This document shows positions 11,253 to 19,572 of a DNA stretch of 64,000 bases, in pieces. The notes under the pieces are model-generated. The model had not been told where the DNA came from and did not search any database. It saw only the letters and a list, made by a program, of their open reading frames with translations. Positions within the stretch are counted from its first letter, which is position 1, and each line of letters starts with the position of its first letter. The DNA is from Ophiosphaerella korrae. Its lineage: Eukaryota; Ascomycota; Dothideomycetes; Pleosporales; Phaeosphaeriaceae. A program made the position numbers and the translations under genes. The stretch spans positions 88,115-152,114 of the forward strand of contig JALNQF010000110.1 of assembly GCA_028456385.1 (NCBI GenBank), read 5' to 3'.

Positions 11253-12360
11253 TCAAACACCCTGATCAATCAACCCCCTCAACTCCCTCTCCACCCAGTC
11301 CCACATCCTCTTCCCTACCTCCGGATCCTTACTCAAATCACTCCCCAAGCCTAATTTTCCAATCGGCTCATAATACCTCCCATTCTCCAATTTCTCCGTC
11401 GTCGACAGCCACAACCCATGCTTCGCCCCCTCCAATATAGTCGTCCCAATCTGGGGCCCCAACTCATTTGCAATAAACTCGATCTCGGGCCCGCCCCCAT
11501 TCTCCGCCCCTTTGGTAATGAGCTTCGTTGCCACGTCCTCTGGGTGGAACGAAATGGAGTCGAGGGCCGGGTAGCGCGCCGCGAACTGGCGCGCATATAT
11601 GACCATTGCGAGCTTCGACGAGCAGTATCTGCTGATAGTGGGGAGGTGTTGCTGCGGCGTATTCAGCGTGGCAAAGTCGATGCCGCCTGGGGGCAAGAAG
11701 ATTTTGTGGCCGTGGGACGACGTGGCGAGGATACGGGGTTTGGTCGCGGAGGTGGATGCGGTGCGTATGAGGAGGGGGAGGAGCAGGTTTTGGAGAAGCA
11801 CGTGGCTGACAAAGTTTACGCAGAATTGTATTTCGTAGCCGGCGGGGGCGACGCTTGCGGGGTAGCCGAGCTGTCTTGCGCGTTAGTACATTTTTTTTCC
11901 TTCACTGGTTTAAAGCTGGCACTTAGGGGGGGGGGGTAGTTGGCACGTACGATTGCGCCGTTGAGTATCAGCACATCGAGCCTCTTTGCTTCTTGCAACA
12001 CCGTCTTGGCTGCGGCCTTGACCGAGTCGAAGTCCGCGAGGTCAATGTGCAGTAGCCGCACGTCGACATTGGGGCCCGCGGCTTGTATCTCTTTCACGGC
12101 TTCGCGGCCGCTCTCGATGTTTCTGGAGCCGATCCAGAGCTGGGCTGGGTCGTGGCGGGCGAGTTCGAGTGCGGTTTGCCTGCCGATGCCGCTGGTGGCG
12201 CCGGTGACTGAAGGTATGTTAGGATGGGGTGAGGATGTTGGGAGGTGCGCTGACTGAGAAATACTTTGCCCGTTTGAGGGGGGATGTCGGTATTAGGGTT
12301 GAATGCGTAGGGGTCGGAGGGCTTGAGGCCGAATGCGTAGGGTGTGCTATGCGTGGCCAT
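11253..12360 (-). CDS. Short-chain dehydrogenase/reductase (SDR, retinol dehydrogenase-like)
   Basis: NAD(P)-dependent oxidoreductase of unknown substrate. Exons 12255-12360, 11951-12207 and 11253-11870 give 326 residues; introns 12208-12254 and 11871-11950 join in frame, the first with the less common donor GTCAGC. The cofactor fold is visible: KVFLITGATSGIGRQTALELA (first 19 residues of it carry the TGxxxGIG loop), then an IGSRN segment after beta-2, HIDLAD, and LILNGAI, a variant of the usual NNAG. The catalytic YxxxK is present as RYCSSKLAM. The C-terminal part (ISFHPEDVATKLI, then RYYEPIGKLG) resembles the retinol-dehydrogenase/WW-domain oxidoreductase group common in fungi. The intron at 11871-11950 contains a run of 13 C on the minus strand. 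A TATA-like box lies 46 bp upstream of the start. Genomic context does not reveal the substrate. Confidence 0.9.
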
Positions 12361-12405
12361 ATCTGAGGGTGGTACGAAGTCCGCTATTGCGCGTGTTTCG
12401 GATGG

Positions 12406-12413
12406 TATATATA
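12406..12413 (-). promoter_or_regulatory. TATA-like box of the SDR gene
   Basis: TATATATA 46 bp upstream of the SDR ATG at 12360. The motif is symmetrical, but its distance fits the minus-strand gene. No other gene lies close by. Confidence 0.4.
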
Positions 12414-12818
12414 AGGAGTTGATACAAGGTGGTTGAGCGAGAAATGCAGGTACTCTGATACAATACTGTTGGCTGATGAAGAAAGCACTTGTGAGGGGAC
12501 ATGTTCAGTTGCTTTATAGTTTATCCATTTCCATTTCTTAGTCTAACCGTACGTGCGGTTTAGTCATATTCTACGTATATAGCTGTGATAATCAGAAGGA
12601 AGCCTTGTAAGTTTAAGGTGCTGACTGGAATTGCCGTAAAGTCTCCATGGGGGTTGAGCCACAACCAAACCTCTTAGAGTTGACACCAGCCCACCTACCA
12701 GCCATCTGGGCGACACTTTGCTGTATCCTCGGATGATTTCTAACATAAGCCAGATTCTTGTTCAAGTAAGCATGCTAATTGTGAGTGAGCGAATACTCAT
12801 GTCGTTGCGCGTCGCACA
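12414..12818. other. Gene-free flank upstream of the SDR gene
   Basis: About 400 bp up to the MITE. I see no supported gene, RNA or repeat. Confidence 0.45.
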
Positions 12819-12820
12819 TA

Positions 12821-13508
12821 CCGTGCACGTCGGCGTAACGCCCGCCTCGGCGTAACGCCCGCGATTTGTTATGAAAATTGAAAAAAACTAAGAGTTTTAG
12901 GAGGTTTTAACTCGTTTTCTACTAACTATATTAAAAAAACTTCTATACTACAGTTATTTTATATTATAAGGTAAAAGTATGTAATATTTTAGTTTTATTA
13001 AATAATATTATTTAAGAAAAATTCTATAATTATAGTAAAATAAGAGACGTTAAAAAGATTAGAAAATTAAATTTAGTAGAGAAACATATACATTTAGAAT
13101 AAACTTAATATTCAACTTTTTTTAAATTGCGCTATAGTTAAAGAGTTTAATTATATTTTAAAATTTTAAAATTTTAAAATTCTAGAAAGATAAATATATT
13201 TTATAAATATAGATTAATTTAGAAAAAGTTCTATATTAAAGTTATTCTAAATGTATATGTTTGTCTACTAAATCTATTTTTTAAACCTCTTTATCTACTT
13301 TTATTTTACTAGAATTATAGAATATTTCCTAAATAGTATTATTTAATAAAACTAAAATATTAAATACTTTTATCTTATAATATAAAATAACTTTAGTATA
13401 TAATTTTTTTTAATATAGTTAGTAGAAAACGAGTTAAAACCTCCTAAAACTCTTAATTTTTTTTTTAATTTTCCTAACAAATCGCGGGCGTTACGCCGAC
13501 GTGCACGG
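12821..13508. mobile_element. Foldback MITE with TA target-site duplication
   Basis: A 688-bp element framed by TA (12819-12820 and 13509-13510). Its ends are GC-rich inverted repeats, CCGTGCACGTCGGCGTAACG on the left and the reverse complement on the right, while the interior is extremely AT-rich. Almost the whole element is one long imperfect palindrome: arms of about 320 bp match with scattered substitutions around a centre near 13160. The left end carries an extra copy of a 17-bp unit (12831-12847, repeated from 12848) that the right end lacks. No coding frame is present, so it must have been moved by a transposase elsewhere; TA duplication points to the Tc1/mariner/pogo superfamily. Confidence 0.85.
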
Positions 13509-13510
13509 TA

Positions 13511-13874
13511 CATCCTGTGCTTACTGTGCTAATCATGACGGAGCTCTCGGCTACGGCAGCTCAACACACCCGGAAATCAAAGCCAATGTCGCAAACCTAT
13601 TGTGGCATCTTTGACAAAGAGGCTTCCACATGTCGGATTATTACTAAGTACCGATCCAAGAACACTTAGAATCGATATTTGAGAAAATATTGGGTCCCTA
13701 CCTAGGTACAGCCTTGCGGTTACCTTCACTATCGCACTGGTAAACCAGGCACATAGATAGCGTGCGAAAGGCTGCACCGAAGAACATGTAATGAATGGAT
13801 CTACGCAGCATCCTCTTACTCGGGGTCACAGAAGAATAGCCTTTCCCACACCGGTGGGAGAGATTAACGAGAAA
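13511..13874. other. Gene-free stretch right of the MITE
   Basis: About 360 bp of ordinary composition. A short minus-strand frame (13577-13777) shows no recognisable features. Nothing else seen. Confidence 0.4.
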
Positions 13875-14699
13875 TCATCTAACCATCCATACACAACTCG
13901 TGCACAAATGTACGAATTCAAAGCAAGCAGATTGTACATTCGGAAGATTCATTGATATTGCTCCTGGTTTACAATTTGCTACGACCAAAGAACTTTTACG
14001 TGCCGGTTTCTTGCCCTCAAAGGGTTCACTCTTTCTTATTCGTCTACCCCACTTCATCGTAATTTGTACAACACGATAAGCGAAGATGATATCATCCTCA
14101 GCCTTCCCATGCCCTGTCATCTTCGCCTTTCCCGTCTCCGCCTCAATTTGCGGCCCCAATCCAACCGGCGGTCCCAACGCAGCCATATCTATGCCGACCT
14201 TCAACAACTGCTTGTTCCCCGTTTCCTTTGAGGAGGAACTGCTGAGTCCTGCTGCAATTTTCAACCCCGTGACCATAATGACTCTCTTTCTTCCAATGGG
14301 GTATTCCTCAAGGATCCTGCGAGCCTCCTCGCAGGCCTCGATGCTCTTCTTTATGAGTTTGTTGTCCGCCTCGAATTATTTCGTCGTAAGCTTGTCGCAT
14401 GCATAGGTTTTGTCTTTGTTGCGAGAACAGCAGTAAAGAATATCCAAAAGGCCTCCGATACCTTGTAGAAGGTTAGTATCCACGCCGGAGGAGATACCGA
14501 TCAATCCCAGAGTCTAATTTTGATAATTGGGAACGGTAGTTCGATTCGTGTCGTCCTCGGAGACGAGAATGGCTTCTTGTCGATTGAGTGGATCTGTCAA
14601 CCTGTCAAGGTTCCTGAATATGCTGCCTAGCCTTGGGGCTATGCTGTTATCAGAATTGATTGTCATTGTTGGTGCAAGGAAGTGGTATCTCTTAGCCAT
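13875..14699 (-). pseudogene. Broken gene of a fungal hypothetical family (VTGLKIA motif), two in-frame stops
   Basis: One reading frame runs on the minus strand from ATG at 14699 to the stop at 13875 but is interrupted twice: TAG at 14514-14516 and TAA at 14376-14378. The pieces on either side are clearly one protein: AKRYHFLAPTMTINSDNSI at the start, GISSGVDTNLLQGIGGLLD in the middle and KRVIMVTGLKIAAGLSSSS toward the end, a layout known from a large Pezizomycotina family of uncharacterised proteins. Both stops are explained by single substitutions in the coding strand: the first could come from AAG or CAG, the second from GAA where the family usually has Glu. No frameshift is needed. If neither stop is a sequencing error the gene is dead; about 275 codons would have been present. 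Function of the family is unknown to me. Confidence 0.7.
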
Positions 14700-15382
14700 T
14701 TTGCTATTTGCTTTGGTGAAGTTGATTGCATATCTTCATTTGCCTTGTATATTCCACTTGAAAGCATAAACCCTGATCGAGAGCTGACCAGATGACACGC
14801 GAGAATGCTGTGCTAGAGTACGGCGGTATTTGGTTCGTCAAGAAATTTAGTTGGGAAAGGATGTGCCAGAGGGAATACAGTCGATCGAATTGCACCCTGT
14901 AAGCTAGACCCCACGCAAGATAGCTCAAAGACATGCGAAAAAATAGCTTGTAATGACGGCTCGCTTGTAAACCACGTTACCGTGTATTCGTCTCGTGTTT
15001 GGTATGCTGTGAGCTTGTGGAATGATAGGAGGTGGATGATGATTTATGCCATTTAATGCTTACGGAACAATGAAGAATCTAAAAGTTCCTGAAGTGTGAT
15101 TCGATGAGATTTTGGGTTTTGGCTATGATGCTCGGCATTGTTGAAAATGAATGGATGCAGTCATTGAGGGTTCTCTTGGTTCTGATGTAGATAATAGAAT
15201 GGAAACTTCATTTAATTCATTCATAAAACAAGACTCGCGTAATGCAAATTAACCAGTACAGCATGAGATTAAACAAGATCAAACAGAATATGTTGAATAT
15301 TCTGATGGGCCACCACTCCCTTCGTCTGGCAACCTACACCTCGGTAATGCGCGGCGGGCATCTAATACCCCTTCGTTTTCGG
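14700..15382. other. Gene-free stretch between the broken gene and fet4
   Basis: About 680 bp. Short frames on both strands look like chance. No repeats or RNA genes noticed; it should contain the former promoter of the pseudogene and the fet4 3' region. Confidence 0.4.
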
Positions 15383-16924
15383 CTAAGACATATAGCAAAC
15401 ATCCTTCTGAACTAAATCAAACGTAGCTGCTCTCACCGGTTTGTCCTTAGCCGGCTGGGGATCGCTCCCAGCTTGTTGGGACTTGACGTAAGCAAGGAGC
15501 TTGAGTCTGCGCTGATGAATGTTGGACAGATCAACGCGCCTCTTCTTCTCGCCGACATTATGGCCGGTGATAAGACTCAGTGTGAAGAACGATTCGATGA
15601 TGCTCGGGGGAATATTGCAGAGAAGCTGACCAGTCTCGTCCCACAGCATCGCAGAAGCACCAGCGATGAGCCCGAAGATCAAAACCACACCCGCAACAGT
15701 CATGTAGCGATGCGAGCAAAAGTATCCAACGCGAACAGATACGCGGTACGAAATTGACTGCTTCACCTGGTATTTCTCGCCAAAAGTGTCGACGCCGATG
15801 ACGTTCAGTGTCGCTTGGTCTTCCATCTCGACTTCGTGGAACAGCTCGTCCTCGTAGTTCCCGAAGACTTCACAGATATTGCGAAGCACGAAGCCGTCGT
15901 TCAAGCCTACCAGGCCGGCATATGTGCCCATCAGAAGCCACCAGTTTGCATTGAAGTGCATCGCAGGACCACACGCAATCCAAGCGAGGAGGACAACAAT
16001 CAAGATAGCTAACCCGATAAGCGTGCCAACCAAGTCCGCGTAGTAGTCGATCGCACGCTGTATGGGGCCTTGCCCTTGTTTCGGCAACACGACCACAGGG
16101 TTCTCAATCTCATCGCCGCTCAACTCGCGCAGTCTCAACTCCAGCGTCGAATCGGCTTTCCAGATGGCTTTGAGACATTCCGTTGCGTAGCGACTATGGC
16201 GCTCCCGAACGTTAGCAAGAAACGCAAGTAGGAGGATCATGAGCGCCGAGGTCGCCGAGTTGATGTAAAGTTGCCACTTGCTCGACCAGTTGCAATAGGG
16301 GCCAAAGCCAAGCCAAACGAAGATGCAAGCCCAGAAACCAATGATAGTACCGATGTGTCCAAGGAACGACGACATGAGGCTGGAAAGCTTCGTCAGTCGA
16401 CTTTCTGGTGGGAGTTGATCATCGTCATCCTGTGCGAGAGTCTGGAACTTGGCGGCGTCAATCCTGGTGAAGCTTCCGGATGCGGTCAGTTGATCGATCA
16501 TGCGTTTGTGGCTGCAGATGCGAGAGCGCAGGCAGCCTGCTACCATGAGGAGATTGTCATGCTGGTTGAATTGCTGGCGCATCAGGAACGCATCGAAGAC
16601 AAGGTTGATGATAGCTTGAGAATCCGAGATGATGATCGGGTACACGGAGGCGGTGCCATAAGGAATCCCAAGGAAAGCCCACACGAAGAGCCCAATCAAG
16701 ATGGTAACGTATGTGTACTCAGATCCAGAAAGTTGCACGACGCAATCCAGCCAACGATCAAGACGCCGCTCCTTCACCAAGGCTGTGTAGGTATCCACCG
16801 CCTCCCTAGGCGCATGGTCTTCCTTCTCGGACTTGGTATGATGAATGACATGGCTAGGGGCAGAGAATTGAAGTGCTGCACGAGCACCGGGCTTTCGAAG
16901 ATGACTGAAGAATTTGCTTGCCAT
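15383..16924 (-). CDS. fet4: Low-affinity iron/metal permease, Fet4 type
   Basis: Intron-free frame of 513 residues that matches the fungal low-affinity iron permease family (plasma-membrane Fe2+ uptake, also Cu/Zn). The cytosolic start (KFFSHLRKPGARAALQFSAP) leads into RRLDRWLDCVVQLSGSEYT and the first membrane span (VTILIGLFVWAFLGIPYG). Six further hydrophobic spans follow: near IIGFWACIFVWLGFGPY, ALMILLLAFLANV, GLAILIVVLLAWIACG, LLMGTYAGLVGLNDGFVL, MTVAGVVLIFGLIAGASAM and IESFFTLSLITGHNVG. Family hallmarks include SDSQAIINLVFDAFLMRQQ and a basic loop after the last span (EKKRRVDLSNIHQRR). Length is normal and no disruption is visible, in contrast to the pseudogenes on both sides. The upstream 21-bp palindrome at 17122 contains TATC/GATA half sites and may be regulatory. 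Confidence 0.9.
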   Translation of the reverse strand: MASKFFSHLRKPGARAALQFSAPSHVIHHTKSEKEDHAPREAVDTYTALVKERRLDRWLDCVVQLSGSEYTYVTILIGLFVWAFLGIPYGTASVYPIIISDSQAIINLVFDAFLMRQQFNQHDNLLMVAGCLRSRICSHKRMIDQLTASGSFTRIDAAKFQTLAQDDDDQLPPESRLTKLSSLMSSFLGHIGTIIGFWACIFVWLGFGPYCNWSSKWQLYINSATSALMILLLAFLANVRERHSRYATECLKAIWKADSTLELRLRELSGDEIENPVVVLPKQGQGPIQRAIDYYADLVGTLIGLAILIVVLLAWIACGPAMHFNANWWLLMGTYAGLVGLNDGFVLRNICEVFGNYEDELFHEVEMEDQATLNVIGVDTFGEKYQVKQSISYRVSVRVGYFCSHRYMTVAGVVLIFGLIAGASAMLWDETGQLLCNIPPSIIESFFTLSLITGHNVGEKKRRVDLSNIHQRRLKLLAYVKSQQAGSDPQPAKDKPVRAATFDLVQKDVCYMS

Positions 16925-17121
16925 TTCCGCCGACTGCGATGGGTTTTGATATAACGGAACCAGTGATATAGCTCACTAATCCCAGTCAGTCCAGCTCTTC
17001 CATCGGACGACAATGGACTTGCCTTGCTCATCAAGGAGGATGTGTGAGGTTTGGACTAGGGCCTGCGAACAGCCTATGAACCAAGCATCTGCGGAGAATA
17101 AGAATCGCCAGCTTTGTAGAG

Positions 17122-17142
17122 GTATCGCAAAGTTTGCGATAC
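17122..17142. promoter_or_regulatory. Perfect 21-bp palindrome upstream of fet4
   Basis: GTATCGCAAA-G-TTTGCGATAC, about 200 bp upstream of the fet4 start. Each arm carries a GATA core, and a separate GATAA lies nearby at about 17155. Fungal iron genes are known targets of GATA-type repressors (SreA/Sre1), though their usual site is ATCWGATAA, which this is not. The arm TTTGCGATAC recurs at 17495-17504. Confidence 0.4.
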
Positions 17143-17276
17143 GGTAGTCAAACGCTGATAAAAGTGGTCAAGTAAGAATCCAAGTGTGAAAGATGGAAAG
17201 CTGGAGCAATTCAACAGTCAACTGAGTACGCGCGGGACAGGTAACGTTGATAAATGTCTAGAATGTCAACTCGTAT

Positions 17277-17630
17277 GTGATTAAATCCCTCATCAACAAG
17301 GTCGTTAGCCCAAGGCACCAGCGCACTATTGGCTACCGCAGTTTACTCCGAGGAGCTGGAACAAGAGGCTCTGACTCAGTGCTTGAAAAATATTTTCATT
17401 CGCATTTACTCGCCGCACTGGCCAAGGTGCTCAACGACCGATTTTATCAACTTTTCATCTCCTACACGCGTTTTTTTCGCCACGTCGCAATGTTTTTGCG
17501 ATACAGAAGTTACAGCAATGTTAAGAAGCGTATTGAGCTCTGCATAGCGTCTTTAGACGCGTTAAAAAAACCTAATTTTGTACAGTTATTGCGCGATTAC
17601 AATATACTAGTCAAGCGACTAGAGCGCTAA
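17277..17630 (+). CDS. Doubtful 117-codon open frame
   Basis: An ATG-initiated frame in otherwise gene-free sequence. The product is basic and has no motif I recognise. The region is flanked by tandem repeats and an AT-rich patch, so this is as likely a transposon scrap as a gene. Confidence 0.15.
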   Translation: MIKSLINKVVSPRHQRTIGYRSLLRGAGTRGSDSVLEKYFHSHLLAALAKVLNDRFYQLFISYTRFFRHVAMFLRYRSYSNVKKRIELCIASLDALKKPNFVQLLRDYNILVKRLER

Positions 17631-18400
17631 CTCAAAGGCGTTGACTTAAAAATCTCGCGCCTAGCTACAAATAGATGTCTCAACACTACGTAGGAGGAGA
17701 CTATAAGATAATATATTGCTGTAAGGGGTCTAGGGCGGGGAGCTCTAGGGTACGCTTAGCGCTGTCGACGAGCTCTACTAGGCTGAGTAACTAGTGCGGC
17801 TAGCTCTACTAGGCCGAGTAACTAGTGTTGCTAGCTCTATCGGCTAGTATATTCCCCTGTATACAACTTAGTACAACCCTAAGCGAGTTCTAAGCGAGTT
17901 CGAAGAACTTTAAACGATAATAATGTGAGGCCGGGCTCTGTGCCACCAGACCAAACGTGACCCCAAAAGAGGTACAGTATGCCGAATAGGCATACTGGGC
18001 ACAGAATAGTATATATATGTACTGGGGATACTCGTAGCAGGCCCGGGGCCGGCCCATGGCCGGCCGAGGGTTGCATGGAAAAGTACCCGTGACAAATAAC
18101 TAGTATATATATTATATACTACTGCAATAGCTTAACTAGCTATTAGCCCCTTTTTGTCTAGATTGGCTTAGTAGTATGTCGTCCTTACAATTCTTTACTT
18201 ACTTATAGCTAGTAGAATTAGTTAAGCGCGTAGAGTTAATATTTCTAAAGTTCTATAATTAATTAGTTAGTATATAACAAGAATAGAGTAAGTATAGGAA
18301 GTAGGATTAACTAGAGTAAGAAGATACTTATAGCTATTTTAGTAAGTAAAAAGTAGTATAAGTACTAGAAAAGTAGAGCTACTCAACTAAGATTAATTAG
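17631..18400. other. Repeat-rich, AT-rich gene-free patch
   Basis: Contains the 31-bp tandem repeat at 17771, a CTAAGCGAGTT direct repeat at about 17879-17900, a small hairpin GTATGCC-GAATA-GGCATAC near 17976, a GC palindrome (GGCCGGCCCATGGCCGGCC) near 18048, and from about 18100 a TpA-rich, CpA/TpG-poor stretch like the RIP-mutated block farther right. Probably the remains of one or more transposons. Confidence 0.5.
17771..17845. repeat. 31-bp tandem repeat, about 2.4 copies
   Basis: Units start AGCTCTACTAGGC at 17771 and 17802 and a partial unit at 17833. The two full units differ at only a few positions, mostly transitions. Confidence 0.75.
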
Positions 18401-19572
18401 GTGGTAGAGCATCATGAAGGTTGCGCGTTAGGGCAGTTTGCGGTTGGTTGTGAGGGAGAACCGAATGCTGAGAGTAGGGATTCATTGATAAACTCTCAGG
18501 CGACTTGCCTGCCTTGTGAAAGGTCGAAAATTAGTAGAAAGATTGCTGGAAAACCCTTAACTCCTCTCCTTGATGGGCCCTCGGGCCCTGTAACTGTGCC
18601 CTCCGGCAGTTCGTCAACGCTAACCAGCGGTGGCACAGAGAGTACCAGCTTACATTAGCATGTCTACAGTGGCTATACAACTCATACGTGAGAAGCCCTT
18701 GGGTTACACCAAATGCGCTCTCCAATTTGCCTATCAATGCTCACTGACAGATTTGTTTAGGCAAAGATTATTCGATCCCCTAAACATCTTGGTTATCATC
18801 ATATACACATAAGGGGGTATACGGGGATTATAAGTTTCTGCCTAAAAGATTCAACAACCACCCCGCTGCACCACTAATAATTTTGTCGCCGGTATTGCTA
18901 TACCCCCTGATTTATCGTCCGCTATTTTCTACGTGAAAATACGTTCTGTAGCTGCTGCTGCCGCCCTACAAAGTCGTCGTTTTCTGTCTTTACACCTAGA
19001 TTTTCTCCTGCGCACTCCCCCTGTAACCAATTCGCGGAAACATTGGTCTATGCTATGCTTTTACCAGTGGTTTCGCCCAATGCAAACAGATAAGCCCCGC
19101 ACACATTGGCTAATCCACTTTCATCGGTACTCAGTGGCTATCATTAGGTATATAGATAACGACAAGGCACAGCAGCTCCTTATAAGACTGTCCTGCACGA
19201 ATTGCTAACAACTGCGAAGCCATGCCTAACCGCAAATATGACCCAACTTGACTCCATGGTTGTTCTGTCCTGTCGATGGAAGTGACTAGGCCTATTTAGG
19301 CTAGTATTTACTAAGAGGAGCTAGAAGAGTGCTTTCTGAATAAACCACGTTATGGATTTTGACAATGTTTATGAATTTCAACATTGTTTTCCGAATTTAT
19401 GAACGTCGTTGCCTAGAAGTGCTTCTAGGTTATTAACTGATACTTAACGGATTAAACAAGAAGTGGGGCAGTTCATTACATCAAGTCGGACGTTTTTGCC
19501 ACCAGAACCTCTACATGTCCCTTTTCCTAAAACTCGGTCCTTTTTATCGTTGAGTCAACGATACCAGATCTC
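18401..19572. other. Gene-free stretch, about 1.2 kb
   Basis: Frames at 18401-18658 and 18933-19208 have no recognisable domain and no convincing splice partners. No RNA gene or terminal repeats found. Confidence 0.4.

Noticed and set aside
12821..13508. Interpretation of the palindrome as a retrotransposon solo LTR or a telomere-like sequence
   Set aside because: Inverted rather than direct ends, 2-bp TA duplication and full-length palindrome fit a foldback MITE instead.
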